From Gemmatimonadota bacterium (GTDB taxonomy: Bacteria; Gemmatimonadota; Gemmatimonadetes; Longimicrobiales; Gaopeijiaceae), in the NCBI GenBank assembly GCA_028874995.1, contig JAPPGM010000004.1, positions 3,925 through 67,924 on the forward strand: a stretch of 64,000 nucleotides of DNA, in the 5' to 3' direction. Positions 1 to 9,651 of this stretch are shown here, one piece after another (the stretch's first letter is position 1; each line of letters opens with the position of its first letter). The translations under genes and the position numbers were made by a program. The notes beneath the pieces are model-generated. The model was not told the DNA's origin and did no database searches. It saw only the letters and a program-made list of their open reading frames with translations.

Positions 1-1
1 A

Positions 2-541
2 GATCCGTGGGGAATCGAGGTGACGGCGGTCGAGATCAAGGACATCGACCTGCCCAAGGAGATGAAGCGGGCGATGGCCAAGCAGGCGGAGGCCGAGCGG
101 GAACGGCGGGGCAAGGTGATCGCGGCGGAGGGGGAGTTCCAGGCTTCCCGGAAGCTGTCTGCCGCCGCGAAGGTGATCTCCCAACACCCGGTCGCACTGC
201 AGCTTCGCTTCCTGCAGACCGTGGTCGAGGTGGCGGCCGAGAACAACTCCACGACGCTCTTCCCGATCCCGGTGGACCTCTTCGCGCCGTTCCTGGAGAG
301 GGCGACGGGTGTGCCGGGGGGCGGTTTCCCCAGCCAGCTCAGCAAGGATGACGCGAGGGCGCTGGCGGCAGCGGCCGTGGAGAGTTTGGGGGCCGGATCC
401 GACGAGGTCGCGGCGGCGCTCGAGGCGGGTGACGCGAAGCAGGTTCTGGAGGGGGCGAAGAAGGCGCTTGGACTGACGGTTGGCTCCGGCGAGGACGAGT
501 CGGGGGGAGCCGATGCCTCTGCCGAGGGGGTCGAGGACTGA
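2..541 (+). CDS. Slipin / stomatin-like SPFH-domain protein, C-terminal part only
   Basis: The window opens inside this gene, so about the last 179 residues are visible; frame 2 is open to the first base and the ATG at 20 in the ORF track is internal. The visible stretch DPWGIEV, then [16 protein letters not shown], then [18 protein letters not shown], then ALQLRFLQ and [11 protein letters not shown] is the typical C-terminal end of bacterial slipins (band 7 family). These proteins form membrane-bound oligomers, often with an NfeD partner. The membrane anchor and SPFH core lie outside the window. After the core comes an unusually long tail of about 80 residues, rich in Ala, Gly, Glu and Asp. 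The gene converges on ftsB. I am confident of the family but not of the cellular role. Confidence 0.85.
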   Translation, partial: DPWGIEVTAVEIKDIDLPKEMKRAMAKQAEAERERRGKVIAAEGEFQASRKLSAAAKVISQHPVALQLRFLQTVVEVAAENNSTTLFPIPVDLFAPFLERATGVPGGGFPSQLSKDDARALAAAAVESLGAGSDEVAAALEAGDAKQVLEGAKKALGLTVGSGEDESGGADASAEGVED

Positions 542-636
542 ATCCCCGGGGATTTCCTTGCGGGGCTGAAGGCGGATCGGGAGAGTTCCCGCGCGGGTCG
601 CCGGCAGACCGTGGGTGAATCCGCGCCGACACCGGC

Positions 637-942
637 CTACGGCTCGTCCGGCTTTTCGTCCTCCGTACCGTCGGAGACGCGGTAGAGGTATTCTCCGTCG
701 CGGATGAACCCGTACCGCTCGCGCGCCAGGCGCTCCAGTGCGCCGTCGTGGTGCCGCAGCGAATCGATCCGCGCGCGCATGGAGTCGATCTCGTGCCGGA
801 CGGCGCGCAGGTCGGCGTGCCTGTCATCCAGTTCCGCCGTGGCCCGGCGCGCATCCATCAGCGAGTGTTCCCCTCCGGCGACCGCCACGTAGAAGGCGAT
901 CGCCACCAGTCCGGGGAAGACGAGCCTCCGCCAACGCCTCAT
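637..942 (-). CDS. ftsB: FtsB/DivIC-like cell division protein
   Basis: Small single-pass membrane protein of about 101 residues. A short basic N-terminus (MRRWRR) is followed by a hydrophobic segment at about residues 8-23, then a heptad-rich coiled coil ([18 protein letters not shown]) and the motif [12 protein letters not shown], which matches the end of the FtsB/DivIC domain. Family members link FtsQ and FtsL in the divisome at the inner membrane. The ORF track starts at a GTG at 951. I prefer the ATG at 942 because it forms an ATGA overlap with the enolase stop. An eno-ftsB pair is common in bacteria, which supports the call. The acidic tail after the coiled coil has no known function. 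Confidence 0.85.
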   Translation of the reverse strand: MRRWRRLVFPGLVAIAFYVAVAGGEHSLMDARRATAELDDRHADLRAVRHEIDSMRARIDSLRHHDGALERLARERYGFIRDGEYLYRVSDGTEDEKPDEP

Positions 943-2216
943 GTCCGCCACCTCTTCGCCGCGTATTCGGCCCGTGCTCCGAGCCCCTCCTCGATCCGCA
1001 GCAGCTGGTTGTACTTGGCAACCCGGTCGGTGCGGCTGGGCGCGCCTGTCTTGATCTGGCCCGCGGCGGTGGCGACCGCGAGATCGGCGATGAAGGTGTC
1101 CTCGGTCTCGCCCGAGCGGTGGGAGATGACCGTCCCGAACCCGGCCTCCTGCGCGGCGCGCACCGCGTCGATCGACTCGGTGAGGGTGCCGATCTGGTTG
1201 ACCTTCACCAGGATGGCGTTGGCGGAGCGTTCGCGCATGCCGCGCTCCAGGCGGGCCAGGTTGGTGGCGAAGAGGTCGTCGCCCACGATCTGGCAGCGAT
1301 CCCCCACGAGCGATGTGAGCGCCGCCCAGCCGGACCAGTCATCCTCGTCCAGGGGGTCCTCGAGGCTGGCGAGGGGGAAGCGCGCGATCATATCCGCCCA
1401 GAAGGAGATCATCTGGTCGGTGGACAGTGACGCCCTGGAGGACTTTCGGAAGGTGTACACGCCGTCGGCGAAGAGTTCGGAGGCGGCGGCATCGACGGAG
1501 AGCAGGATGTCTTCACCGGGGCGATAGCCGGCCGCCTCGATCGCCCGCATGACCACCTCGGCGGCTTCGATGTCGGAGGCCAGGTCGGGAGCGAATCCCC
1601 CTTCATCGCCCACGGCGGTGCTCTTGTCCGCTTCGGTCAGCACCTTCTTGAGGGCGTGGAATACCTCCACACCCATCCGCAGCCCCTCCGTGAAGGATCC
1701 GGCGCTCACCGGCATGATCATGAACTCCTGGATGTCCACGTTGTTCGACGCATGCGCGCCGCCGTTCACGATGTTCATCATGGGAACGGGCAGGGTGCGG
1801 GCATCGTCCCCGCCCAGATACCGGTAAAGGGGGAGTCCACGCTCGGCCGCCGCGGCGCGCGCCACCGCCAGGGAGACGGCCAGCACCGCGTTGGCGCCCA
1901 GGCGGCCCTTCCCCTGGGTTCCGTCCAGCCCGATCATCGTGCGATCGATGCCACGCTGGTCGCTCGCGTCGCGGTCGAGGACTGCGCTCCGGATCTCGGT
2001 TCCGATGTTCCGCACCGCGTTGAGGACACCCCGGCCCAGGTATCGTCCGGGATCGCCGTCGCGCAGCTCGACCGCTTCGTACTCGCCGGTGGACGCCCCG
2101 CTCGGCACGGCCGCGCGCCCCCGGTGGCCGCTTGCCAGGACCACCTCGGCCTCGACGGTCGGGTTTCCGCGCGAGTCCAGGATCTCCCGCCCGCGGACGT
2201 CCACGATCGCCGACAT
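939..2216 (-). CDS. eno: Enolase (phosphopyruvate hydratase)
   Basis: Converts 2-phosphoglycerate to phosphoenolpyruvate in glycolysis and gluconeogenesis. All catalytic landmarks are present over 425 residues: [10 protein letters not shown] near residue 42, [24 protein letters not shown] with the acid/base Glu, the metal ligands in [19 protein letters not shown] and VGDDLFATN, the catalytic Lys in [10 protein letters not shown], and the [10 protein letters not shown] loop. The track start at 2264 adds 16 residues unlike the family. The ATG at 2216 ([20 protein letters not shown]) gives the normal N-terminus and overlaps the plsC stop by one base (TGATG). The gene ends with an ATGA overlap into ftsB, so plsC, eno and ftsB are probably translationally coupled. 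Confidence 0.98.
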   Translation of the reverse strand: MSAIVDVRGREILDSRGNPTVEAEVVLASGHRGRAAVPSGASTGEYEAVELRDGDPGRYLGRGVLNAVRNIGTEIRSAVLDRDASDQRGIDRTMIGLDGTQGKGRLGANAVLAVSLAVARAAAAERGLPLYRYLGGDDARTLPVPMMNIVNGGAHASNNVDIQEFMIMPVSAGSFTEGLRMGVEVFHALKKVLTEADKSTAVGDEGGFAPDLASDIEAAEVVMRAIEAAGYRPGEDILLSVDAAASELFADGVYTFRKSSRASLSTDQMISFWADMIARFPLASLEDPLDEDDWSGWAALTSLVGDRCQIVGDDLFATNLARLERGMRERSANAILVKVNQIGTLTESIDAVRAAQEAGFGTVISHRSGETEDTFIADLAVATAAGQIKTGAPSRTDRVAKYNQLLRIEEGLGARAEYAAKRWRT

Positions 2217-2935
2217 CAAGCCTCCCCGGCCCCGTTGAGGAGTCCGTCGATCGCTTCGCGGCACTCCCGGGAAAGCCGGTTACGGTCCCTCATGGTAAGT
2301 CCCGCCGTTTCAATCGGATGTCCTACGATGACCGTGGCGGTTCCCGAAGCCATCCTCCAACTGCCCTTCTTCATAATCCGGCGTGTGCCGACGATCCCCA
2401 CCGGGACCACGGGCACCTGCGACTTGATCGCCATGACGAAGGCCCCCTTCTTGAAGCGCCCCATGTCTCCGGTTGGGGAACGGGTGCCTTCCGGGAACAT
2501 GATGATGGTCCTCCCCTCCTTCATCAGCTCATCCGCCCTCCTGAGGGAATCGATGGCCGCCTGCTGGTCGGACCGGTCGATGGCGATGTTTCCTACCTTT
2601 TCCCATGCCGCGCCCACCACTGGGATGCGGGAGAGTTCCTTCTTGCCGACGAAGCTGACCCTTTGCCTGAGGGCCGTGCCCAGCGCGAAGATGTCGAACC
2701 AGCTCTGGTGGTTGGAGACCAGGATCTGGCCGCGACCCTGCCCCAACCGGTCGCCGTTCCTGACGATCAGTCGGGTGCCCGCGCCCCACAGAATGATCGA
2801 GGCCCACTCTCCGGTCAGACGGTGCGCGCATCGGCGGAAGTGGCGCGGCCACAGGAAGTAGTACAGTATCGCGCGTCCGCCGGAATAGAGCGTCGCGCCG
2901 ATGATCACGGCGTAGGCCCAGATGGTCCGGATCAC
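2216..2935 (-). CDS. plsC: 1-acyl-sn-glycerol-3-phosphate acyltransferase
   Basis: Adds the second acyl chain to lysophosphatidic acid, giving phosphatidic acid for membrane phospholipids. The 239-residue protein shows the acyltransferase motifs in order: [12 protein letters not shown] (catalytic NHxxxxD) near residue 75, then [14 protein letters not shown], then MFPEGTRSP near residue 148, then [11 protein letters not shown] hydrophobic N-terminal segment ([13 protein letters not shown]) probably anchors it to the inner membrane. The start is a GTG at 2935 with a GTGA overlap to thiL upstream. A cell may carry several PlsC paralogues, so the exact acceptor is inferred. Confidence 0.93.
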   Translation of the reverse strand: MIRTIWAYAVIIGATLYSGGRAILYYFLWPRHFRRCAHRLTGEWASIILWGAGTRLIVRNGDRLGQGRGQILVSNHQSWFDIFALGTALRQRVSFVGKKELSRIPVVGAAWEKVGNIAIDRSDQQAAIDSLRRADELMKEGRTIIMFPEGTRSPTGDMGRFKKGAFVMAIKSQVPVVPVGIVGTRRIMKKGSWRMASGTATVIVGHPIETAGLTMRDRNRLSRECREAIDGLLNGAGEA

Positions 2936-3879
2936 GGGATGCCGCCGGTGTCGGGGGGAGCGAAATGGTCGTATCCTCCCCGCGAGCGGACGGGGTGGCG
3001 GCCCCGGTCATCCTCGAGGACGACCCCCGTCCCCTCCTCCACCCTGCCGATGCGAGTCAGCGTCACCGCCATCTCCTGTCCGAGGGCCCTGATGCGCGAT
3101 TCGGTCCCGGCCGGGGCCGTAAACATCAGTTCATAATCTTCGCCCCCTTCGAGGGCGAGGTTCAAGTCCCCCGCGCCCGCGTCCACGGGTACGGCATCCG
3201 TCGCGATGCGGATCATCACCCCGGAGGCGGCCGCGACGCGCCTCGCGTCGGCAACCAGCCCGTCCGATACGTCGATCATGGCGCAGGCGAGTCCGTCGGC
3301 GGCCAGCGCGACTCCCAGCGGCACCCGGTCGGGAGGCGCAGCGAACCGCTCGCGGGCCCGCCGATGCGGTTCCCTCCCCGCCAACCAGGCGGCCACCGCG
3401 GCCGCGGCTCCACCCAGCGAGCCGGAGACCCACACCCCCTGCCCCACCTCCGCCGCACCTCTTGTCACGACGGTCCTCGCCCGCCCTGCAGCCACCACAT
3501 CGACCACCGCCGGACCCGGAGACCGGCTCAAGTCACCCCCGATGATCGCCACCCCCACGCGATCCCCGGCGTTGCGCACGCCGCGCTGCAACGCCTCGGC
3601 GAGCGAGGGATCCCCCGGAACGGCCAGCGACACAAGGAGCGCCTCGGGCACCGCGCCCATCGCCGCCAGGTCGCTCAGGGCGGCGGCCCCGGCCCTGAAT
3701 CCCGCCTCCTCGGCTGATACCCAGTCGAGGCGGAAGTGGACCCCTTCGACCGCCAGATCGGTAGAGAGGACCAGTCCCCCGCGCAGGAAGGCCGCGTCGT
3801 CCCCCGGTCCCAATCTTACGGCCCGGCTCCCCCTCCAGCCGATGGAGACCAGGCGGCGAACCAGTTCGTTCTCATCCAC
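2932..3879 (-). CDS. thiL: Thiamine-monophosphate kinase
   Basis: ATP-dependent phosphorylation of thiamine monophosphate to thiamine pyrophosphate, the last step of cofactor synthesis. The 315-residue length is normal for ThiL. Visible family features are the N-terminal GPGDDAAFL metal/phosphate motif near residue 24, the STDLAVEGVHFRLDW segment with the second acidic cluster, ALSDLAAMGA, GGDLSRSPG, and MIDVSDGLVADARRVA near residue 215. The start is a GTG (VDENELVRRL), 9 bases after the nnr stop. The gene ends with a GTGA overlap into plsC. No other thiamine gene or TPP riboswitch is visible nearby, so the position reflects a mixed housekeeping operon. Confidence 0.95.
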   Translation of the reverse strand: MDENELVRRLVSIGWRGSRAVRLGPGDDAAFLRGGLVLSTDLAVEGVHFRLDWVSAEEAGFRAGAAALSDLAAMGAVPEALLVSLAVPGDPSLAEALQRGVRNAGDRVGVAIIGGDLSRSPGPAVVDVVAAGRARTVVTRGAAEVGQGVWVSGSLGGAAAAVAAWLAGREPHRRARERFAAPPDRVPLGVALAADGLACAMIDVSDGLVADARRVAAASGVMIRIATDAVPVDAGAGDLNLALEGGEDYELMFTAPAGTESRIRALGQEMAVTLTRIGRVEEGTGVVLEDDRGRHPVRSRGGYDHFAPPDTGGIP

Positions 3880-3888
3880 GTGAGCGTG

Positions 3889-5469
3889 CTACCCGCCCCG
3901 GCGCTGATCGAATGTGACGAAGGAAAACGGCAGGTCGGTGTCGCCATGGCCTTCTTCGCCCAGGGCGGCGGGGATCCCATCGACCACGTCCGAGGGCATC
4001 AGCGCGGCCCCCAGCCCGGCGCGCGCGGCCGCCCTGCCCGTCACATGAAGTGCGAGGCCAGCGGCGGTGAAGGGCTCGACCCGCTGGGCCAGGAAGGAAC
4101 CGACCGCGCCGGTGAGCACGTCACCCATCCCCGCCACCGCCAGGTCCGACCCCCCCTGCCGGGTGCCCAGCAGCAGTCTCCCATCCGGATCGGCGACCAG
4201 CGAAGGAGTGCCCTTGAGGAGCGTCACCACCCCGTTCGCCGCGGCGAAGTCCCGGGCCGTGGCGACGCGGTCGCGCTGGATGTCCGGCACGGCGCGTGTG
4301 GTCATGCGGGCCATCTCGCCGGGGTGCGGCGTGACGACGGTATCCGCTCCGACTGCTCCGGCGAGATCCGCGCGCGCATCCCGGGCGAGAATCGTCAGCG
4401 CATCGGCATCGATGACCGCGGGCCTTGATCCACGCGCCTCCAACGCGTGATCGAGTTGGCGCCGGGCATCGGCCCCCGTACCCAGGCCCGGCCCGATGGC
4501 CACCGCGTCGCTCCGGTCCACGGCGCTCCGCAGCGCACCCTTGTCCGCGGAGTCCACGAAGAGTGCCTCCGGAAGCTCGCGGAGCACATCGGCTGCCGGG
4601 CCGGCGGCGCACACCCGCACCAGCCCCGCCCCGCATCGGAAAGCTGCCCGTGCTGACAGGATCGCCGCCCCCGGCATGGCCGATCCGGCCACGATGGCCA
4701 GGGTGCCCACATCGTACTTGTGTGTCACGGCTGGGCGGCGCGGCAGCACCTCCCGTGCCCATCCGGGTGTGACCAGGCGCGCCCAATCCTTCGCTTCGCG
4801 CGGGGGGAACCCGATCTCGACGGCGACGACCCGTCCGCATCTCTCACGCCCCGGGTGGAGGAGCGTCCCCAGCTTGGGCCACCCGAAAGCGACGGTGACG
4901 TCCGCGCGGACCGCCTCGGCGGGCACTTCGCCGGTCGTGCCGTCCACGCCGGACGGAGTGTCGAGCGCGACCACCGCGCAAGGTGCCTCGTTCGCCGCTC
5001 CGATGGCCTCCGCATGCGGTGGTCGTGGGGCTCCACGGATCCCGGTCCCCAGCAATCCGTCCACCAACACGCTCGCACCGGCCAGGACCCCCGCCAGCTC
5101 CTCGCGCGCACCAGGCCGCAAGGGATCGAATCGCATACACGGAATCTCCCAGCCGTGCAGAACGGGGTCAGGCCGGGGTCGCCCGCCTACCGTAACGGCG
5201 ATGACTTGACGTCCCCACGCCGCCAGGGCCCGCAGGCATACGAGCGCGTCACCCCCGTTGTTCCCCGAGCCGACCAGTGCAACGACCCGCCCTTCGGGGA
5301 ACAGGTGTTCGATGATGAGCGCCGTCCGTTGGCCGGCATTCTCCATGAGTGCCGCCTCGGGGACCCCACGTTCGACGATCGCGGTGTGATCGAAGAGGGC
5401 TGCCTGAGCGGCGGTCGGCGCTCGTACCTCGGGTTTCCCGAACGGCCCGGTCAGGCGGCCCGGGCTCAC
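3889..5469 (-). CDS. nnr: Bifunctional NAD(P)H-hydrate epimerase / ADP-dependent NAD(P)H-hydrate dehydratase
   Basis: Repairs damaged hydrated NADH and NADPH. The N-terminal half (about 1-220) is the YjeF-N epimerase, with GSGNNGGDALVCLR and VDGLLGTGIRG. The C-terminal half (about 230-520) is the ribokinase-like dehydratase, with AIGPGLGTGADARR, TPHPGEMARM, LLKGTPSLVADP and the active-site run AGMGDVLTGAVGSFLAQ. The 526-residue length fits the fused form seen in many bacteria. The start is a GTG at 5469, three bases after the zinc-ribbon gene stop. The distal C-terminus (about the last 20 residues) has no recognisable function. Confidence 0.95.
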   Translation of the reverse strand: MSPGRLTGPFGKPEVRAPTAAQAALFDHTAIVERGVPEAALMENAGQRTALIIEHLFPEGRVVALVGSGNNGGDALVCLRALAAWGRQVIAVTVGGRPRPDPVLHGWEIPCMRFDPLRPGAREELAGVLAGASVLVDGLLGTGIRGAPRPPHAEAIGAANEAPCAVVALDTPSGVDGTTGEVPAEAVRADVTVAFGWPKLGTLLHPGRERCGRVVAVEIGFPPREAKDWARLVTPGWAREVLPRRPAVTHKYDVGTLAIVAGSAMPGAAILSARAAFRCGAGLVRVCAAGPAADVLRELPEALFVDSADKGALRSAVDRSDAVAIGPGLGTGADARRQLDHALEARGSRPAVIDADALTILARDARADLAGAVGADTVVTPHPGEMARMTTRAVPDIQRDRVATARDFAAANGVVTLLKGTPSLVADPDGRLLLGTRQGGSDLAVAGMGDVLTGAVGSFLAQRVEPFTAAGLALHVTGRAAARAGLGAALMPSDVVDGIPAALGEEGHGDTDLPFSFVTFDQRRGG

Positions 5470-5472
5470 GGC

Positions 5473-5676
5473 CTACTTGTAGCTCTGTCCGATCGACCGC
5501 CCGAAGGTGATCTCGCCGTTATCGATACGGATGTTGAATCCGCAGTCCGGGTTCGAACATACCCAGGCCTTATAACGGATCGGAGCTCCGTCGCGTCCGT
5601 AGTCGGACATGGGAAGCAGGACACCGTCGTTGCACTTCCTGCAGCTAGCGAAATGGTTGTCATCCAACGTGTTCAT
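5473..5676 (-). CDS. Small zinc-ribbon protein of unknown function
   Basis: A 67-residue protein that I do not recognise as a named family. It has two cysteine pairs, SCRKCNDG near residue 12 and VCSNPDCGF near residue 41, spaced like a zinc ribbon. No signal peptide or membrane segment is visible. The ATG at 5676 has a GAGG Shine-Dalgarno sequence a few bases upstream. It ends three bases before nnr and probably shares its transcript. The 186-base leader upstream is rich in hairpins. It could be a nucleic-acid binding or metal-binding accessory protein, but nothing in the sequence decides this. Confidence 0.7.
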   Translation of the reverse strand: MNTLDDNHFASCRKCNDGVLLPMSDYGRDGAPIRYKAWVCSNPDCGFNIRIDNGEITFGRSIGQSYK

Positions 5677-5862
5677 CGAACCCTCATCATTGGCCCATCC
5701 TGACGACCCGCGTAAGGTCGCCTCCAGGGGTGGTTTGCGGTCCGGCGAGCGTCTTTCGCGCCATCGGACCCCGCAAGTTGCTCCGGGGCGGAACCTACCA
5801 GAAAACCCGCAAGTGTGCCAGACGTGGCCACCGTTTTCGCCCCAAAACCGTCCCTCCGACCC

Positions 5863-6288
5863 TCATTCCGCCGTTGTGGCCACCGTCCAGGGACACACGG
5901 CCGCCACCTTCCACGGATAGACGGTCCACGGATAGTCGTCGTCGAAGACCTCTTGGAAGTCGAAGACATCCGCGAAGTCCTCGCGACGGTCGCTGGTGTC
6001 CTTTACCAGGATCCCCATCTCGACCAGGTCGAAGACCATTTCGCCGAGATCGCTCGTCGACTGGATCCCCCAATACCCGAGGACCGTGCGCGCCAGGGGC
6101 CCGAACCGCTCAATCGCCAGCCCACGCACAGCTTCCGCCAGTTCCTGACCGGTGATGTGGCGCCGTTCGCTCAGACCTGAAATCACCCCGTGAAGCGCGT
6201 CCAAGAGAAACCCGTACGCATCGCGGTGGAACCGGACGCTCATCGGGTGAACGGTGGCCGGCGCTTCGAAATGATCGTAGGCGCTCAT
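5863..6288 (-). CDS. Minf_1886 family protein (uncharacterised)
   Basis: 141 residues matching, from memory, the small Minf_1886 family found in Planctomycetes, Verrucomicrobia, Gemmatimonadota and relatives. Landmarks are the N-terminal YGFLLDALHGVI, the central HITGQELAEAVRGLAIERFG, then LGYWGIQSTSDLGEMVFDLV, and REDFADVFDFQEVFDDDYPW near the end. No enzymatic motif, signal peptide or membrane segment is visible. The last 15 or so residues repeat a PWTV/PWKV pattern. It lies 17 bases after glyA and is probably cotranscribed with it. The function of the family is unknown to me. Confidence 0.8.
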   Translation of the reverse strand: MSAYDHFEAPATVHPMSVRFHRDAYGFLLDALHGVISGLSERRHITGQELAEAVRGLAIERFGPLARTVLGYWGIQSTSDLGEMVFDLVEMGILVKDTSDRREDFADVFDFQEVFDDDYPWTVYPWKVAAVCPWTVATTAE

Positions 6289-6305
6289 GACGCAATCTCA
6301 CATCG

Positions 6306-7571
6306 TCACGTTGCGGGCGCCAGTTCATCGTACAGTGGGTAGGCGGCACACATTTCACCCACCTCCCGGCGGATTCGACCGATGACTTCCCGGTCCTCCG
6401 GACGCTCAAGGACGTCCACGATCCAGCCGCCGATCGCGCGGACCTCCCGGGGACCCATGCCGCGCGTGGTGATCGCGGGCGTGCCGATGCGCAGCCCCGA
6501 AGTCACGAACGGAGACCGGGTCTCGCCGGGGACCGTGTTTTTGTTGACGGTGATTCCCGCATGTTCCAGCGCCTCCTCGGCTTCCTTCCCGGTAAGGTCG
6601 CGTTCCCTGAGATCGACCAGGATGAGGTGATTGTCCGTCCCCCCGGAAACCAGACGCACACCGCGCTCCATGATCGTGTCGGCCAGCACCCGGGCGTTCT
6701 CCACGACCCGTCGCCCGTAGTCGCTGAACTCCGGCGAAAGAGCCTCCCCCAGCGCGACCGCCTTCGACGCGATGACGTGCACGAGCGGACCTCCCTGTAT
6801 GAACGGGAAGACCATGCGGTCGATGGCTTTGGCATGCTCCTCGCGACACATGACCAGACCGCCGCGGGGACCTCGCAGGGTTTTGTGGGTAGTCGTGGTC
6901 ACCACGTCGGCGTGCGGCACCGGTGTGGGGTGGTGCCCCCCCACCACGAGGCCCGCGATGTGCGCCAGGTCGCACAGATGAACCGCGCCGACCTCCCTGG
7001 CGATCGCGCCGAAGGCCTCGAAGTCGATGGTGCGCGGATACGCGGACGCCCCCGTCACGATCATCTTCGGCCGTGTCCGGAGGGCGGTTTCGCGCACCGC
7101 GTCGTAGTCGATCCGTCCGTCCGATTCGCGTACCCCGTACGCCGAAACCTCGAAGAATCTCCCGCTGAAGTTGACTGGGGAACCGTGTGTGAGGTGGCCT
7201 CCGTGGCTCAGGTTCATCCCCAGGATGCGGTCGCCGGGATCGAGGAAGGCGAAGTAGCCGGCCATGTTGGCCTGCGCCCCCGAGTGGGGCTGGACGTTCG
7301 CGTGATCCGCACCGAAGAGTTGTCTGGCGCGCGTGCGGGCCAGCTCCTCGACCTGGTCGGCGAACTCGCAGCCTCCGTAGTACCGCCTGCCCGGAAGTCC
7401 CTCCGCGTACTTGTGGGTGAAGACCGTTCCCAGTGCTTCGCGCACGGCTGGCGACACGAAATTCTCGCTCGCGATCATCTCGAGCTGTCCCAGTTGTCGG
7501 ACTTCCTCGTTCAGCACGGCGCGATGAACGCGCGGGTCCGTCCTTTCGAGGTCTTGCATCGGGCTTCCCAT
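6306..7571 (-). CDS. glyA: Serine hydroxymethyltransferase
   Basis: PLP enzyme that interconverts serine and glycine and charges tetrahydrofolate with a one-carbon unit. Features are [18 protein letters not shown] near the N-terminus, [41 protein letters not shown], and the Schiff-base lysine in [14 protein letters not shown]. The track start is a GTG at 7634 overlapping the acyl-CoA dehydrogenase stop (GTGA). That adds about 20 residues not typical of the family. I chose the ATG at 7571, and the ATG at 7559 is also possible. About 421 residues is the usual length. Confidence 0.96.
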   Translation of the reverse strand: MGSPMQDLERTDPRVHRAVLNEEVRQLGQLEMIASENFVSPAVREALGTVFTHKYAEGLPGRRYYGGCEFADQVEELARTRARQLFGADHANVQPHSGAQANMAGYFAFLDPGDRILGMNLSHGGHLTHGSPVNFSGRFFEVSAYGVRESDGRIDYDAVRETALRTRPKMIVTGASAYPRTIDFEAFGAIAREVGAVHLCDLAHIAGLVVGGHHPTPVPHADVVTTTTHKTLRGPRGGLVMCREEHAKAIDRMVFPFIQGGPLVHVIASKAVALGEALSPEFSDYGRRVVENARVLADTIMERGVRLVSGGTDNHLILVDLRERDLTGKEAEEALEHAGITVNKNTVPGETRSPFVTSGLRIGTPAITTRGMGPREVRAIGGWIVDVLERPEDREVIGRIRREVGEMCAAYPLYDELAPAT

Positions 7572-7630
7572 TTCCTGTCTCGCAACTCCTCCGCCTGTCC
7601 GGCCTATCGCGTACGGGCCGTCCGCGAAGC

Positions 7631-8788
7631 TCACGACGACCGCGTGACCGCGCGGCCGATCACCAGCCTCAGGATTTCACTGGTCCCCTCGTAGATCTCG
7701 GTTCCCTTGGCGTCCCGCATGAGCTTTTCGACCGGGAACTCGCGCATGAAACCATAACCGCCGAAGATGCGAACCGCCTCTTCGGTGACCCACATGGCCG
7801 TCTCGCTGGCCAGCAGCTTCGCCATCGCCGAGCGCGCCGGGACCGGGAGCCCTTCGCGGTCGCCCAGGCTCCGCGCCTCCCACGCGGCCGCTCCCTCCAT
7901 GACCAGAGCCCTTGAGGCGGCGATCCTGGTGGCCATCATCGCGAGCGTGCTCCGGACGGCGCCGAAGTCCGCGATGGGCCGGCCGAACTGCCGGCGCTCA
8001 CCCGCGTACCGGGAGGCGTGTTCCAGTGCGGCCTGCGCAATCCCCACAGCCTGGGCCCCGATCCCCAACCTTCCCAGGTCCAGGGCACCCAGGGCGTAGC
8101 CGATTCCCCGTCCCGGATCTCCCACCAGCCGTTCCGTGCCCAACCGGACCCCCTCGAGGTCCACCGAGACCGTCTCCGATGCGCGCAGCCCCATGGTCTT
8201 CTCCCGCCTGCCGACCCGGTAGCCCTCGGCGTCCGTGTCCACCAGGAAGGCGCCGACCGGTGACCGCGACTCGGCCGGTCCGGTCCTGGCGAAGACGATC
8301 ACCACATCGGCCCGGGAGCCGTTGGTGACCCATTTCTTCGATCCCGAGACGGTCCAGATCCCATCCTCCGACCGGGCCCGCGTGAGCATTCCGGACGGGT
8401 CGCTCCCGGCATCCGCTTCGGACAGGGCGAACCCGGAGATCTTTTCGCCGGAGGCGAGCGCGGGCAGCCAGCGGGTCTTCTGGTCCTCGCTGCCGTGGGT
8501 CAGCAGGATGTGGGGGACGGGGCCGTTCTGGATGGCCACCGTGAGGGCCAGAGCCGCATCGCCGCGCGCGATCTCCTGCAGGGCGACCAGATAGGTGGGA
8601 GCGTCGAACCCCAGCCCCCCGTATTGAACAGGGGTGAGCATTCCCAGGAAGCCCAACTCGGCGAGCTTGTCCAGCACCTCCCGGTCGAAGGCCCGGTCCC
8701 GGTCCCATGTGGCCGCGCGGGGCACGATCTCGCCCTCGGCGAAATCGCGCGCGAGGTCGCGAATCTCGCGCTGTTCGGTGGTGAGCAC
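7631..8788 (-). CDS. Acyl-CoA dehydrogenase
   Basis: FAD enzyme for the first step of fatty acyl-CoA oxidation. The track ORF runs to 9703, but its first 300 or so codons are a ghost of the hbd gene in another frame. The real protein starts at the GTG at 8788 ([20 protein letters not shown]), two bases after the hbd stop, giving 385 residues. Motifs are [78 protein letters not shown], and [14 protein letters not shown] with the catalytic Glu. Neighbouring hbd and thiolase support a beta-oxidation or short-chain acyl-CoA role. Chain-length preference cannot be read from the sequence. Confidence 0.95.
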   Translation of the reverse strand: MLTTEQREIRDLARDFAEGEIVPRAATWDRDRAFDREVLDKLAELGFLGMLTPVQYGGLGFDAPTYLVALQEIARGDAALALTVAIQNGPVPHILLTHGSEDQKTRWLPALASGEKISGFALSEADAGSDPSGMLTRARSEDGIWTVSGSKKWVTNGSRADVVIVFARTGPAESRSPVGAFLVDTDAEGYRVGRREKTMGLRASETVSVDLEGVRLGTERLVGDPGRGIGYALGALDLGRLGIGAQAVGIAQAALEHASRYAGERRQFGRPIADFGAVRSTLAMMATRIAASRALVMEGAAAWEARSLGDREGLPVPARSAMAKLLASETAMWVTEEAVRIFGGYGFMREFPVEKLMRDAKGTEIYEGTSEILRLVIGRAVTRSS

Positions 8789-8790
8789 GG

Positions 8791-9651
8791 TCAGCGAACC
8801 CCGTCGTAGTCGTGGAAGCCACGCCCGGTCTTGCGTCCCAGCCAACCGGCCGCCACGTACTGCCGGAGCAGCGGACAGGGGCGGTAGCGGTCGTCGCCCA
8901 GCTCCCGGTGCAGCACCTCCAGGATGTTCAGACAGGTGTCGAGACCGATCAGGTCGGCCAGGGCCAGCGGCCCCATGGGATGGTTCATTCCGAGTTTCAT
9001 GACCGTATCGATGGCCTCGGCCTCCGCCACCCCCTCCATGAGCGCGAAAACGGCCTCGTTGATCATCGGAGCCAGGATCCGGTTGGAGACGAAGCCGGGA
9101 AAGTCGCGCACCTCCACGGGCACCTTGCCGAGCGCCCGGGAGAGCGTCATCACCGCTTCCGTGGTCGCGTCGTCCGTACGAAGTCCTCGGATGACTTCCA
9201 CCAGCTTCATGACGGGTACCGGATTCATGAAATGCATCCCGATGACCTTTCCGGGACGTCCGGTTCGGGCCGCGATCGCCGTGATCGAGATCGAGGAGGT
9301 GTTCGAGGCGAGGATCGCGCCGGGCGGCGCGAACCGGTCGAGCTGTTCGAAGATCTCGTACTTGAGGCCGGCGATCTCCGGCACGGCTTCCACCACCAGA
9401 CCGGCCCGGCTCACGCGTTCCAGCCCGGTTGCCGGCTCGACGCGGCCGAGCGCCCCGTCCCGCTCTACCGCGCTGATTCTCCCCTTCGACCGCTGCCGCT
9501 CCAGGTTGCGCGCGATCGTGGCGACGCCGCGGTCGAGCGCGCCGGGAGCCGAGTCCACGAGCACCACCTCCATTCCGGCCAGTGCGCACACGTGGGCGAT
9601 GCCGTTCCCCATGGTGCCGGCGCCCACGACAGCCACTTGTTCGATCGTCAT
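8791..9651 (-). CDS. hbd: 3-hydroxybutyryl-CoA (3-hydroxyacyl-CoA) dehydrogenase
   Basis: NAD(P)-dependent oxidation of 3-hydroxyacyl-CoA, in 286 residues. The Rossmann motif VVGAGTMGNGIAHVCALAG opens the protein. The catalytic region shows SNTSSISITAIAA, HFMNPVPVMKLVEVIRG with the active His, GFVSNRILAPMINEA, and the C-terminal domain with GMNHPMGPLALADLIGLD and GRKTGRGFHDYD. This is the short stand-alone form rather than the hydratase fusion. It has a 4-base overlap with the CPBP gene upstream and a 2-base gap to the acyl-CoA dehydrogenase downstream, so the three are likely one message. No enoyl-CoA hydratase is in the window. Confidence 0.95.
   Translation of the reverse strand: MTIEQVAVVGAGTMGNGIAHVCALAGMEVVLVDSAPGALDRGVATIARNLERQRSKGRISAVERDGALGRVEPATGLERVSRAGLVVEAVPEIAGLKYEIFEQLDRFAPPGAILASNTSSISITAIAARTGRPGKVIGMHFMNPVPVMKLVEVIRGLRTDDATTEAVMTLSRALGKVPVEVRDFPGFVSNRILAPMINEAVFALMEGVAEAEAIDTVMKLGMNHPMGPLALADLIGLDTCLNILEVLHRELGDDRYRPCPLLRQYVAAGWLGRKTGRGFHDYDGVR

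Noticed and set aside
541-562. AATCCCCGGGGATT...CGGGG as a terminator between the slipin gene and ftsB
   Set aside because: The dyad is GC-rich but has no T-run on either strand, so I did not list it as a terminator.
5540-5580. GGGTTCGAACATACCC as a tRNA T-arm
   Set aside because: The loop size is wrong, no acceptor or anticodon arms are nearby, and the bases encode the second Cys pair of the zinc-ribbon protein.
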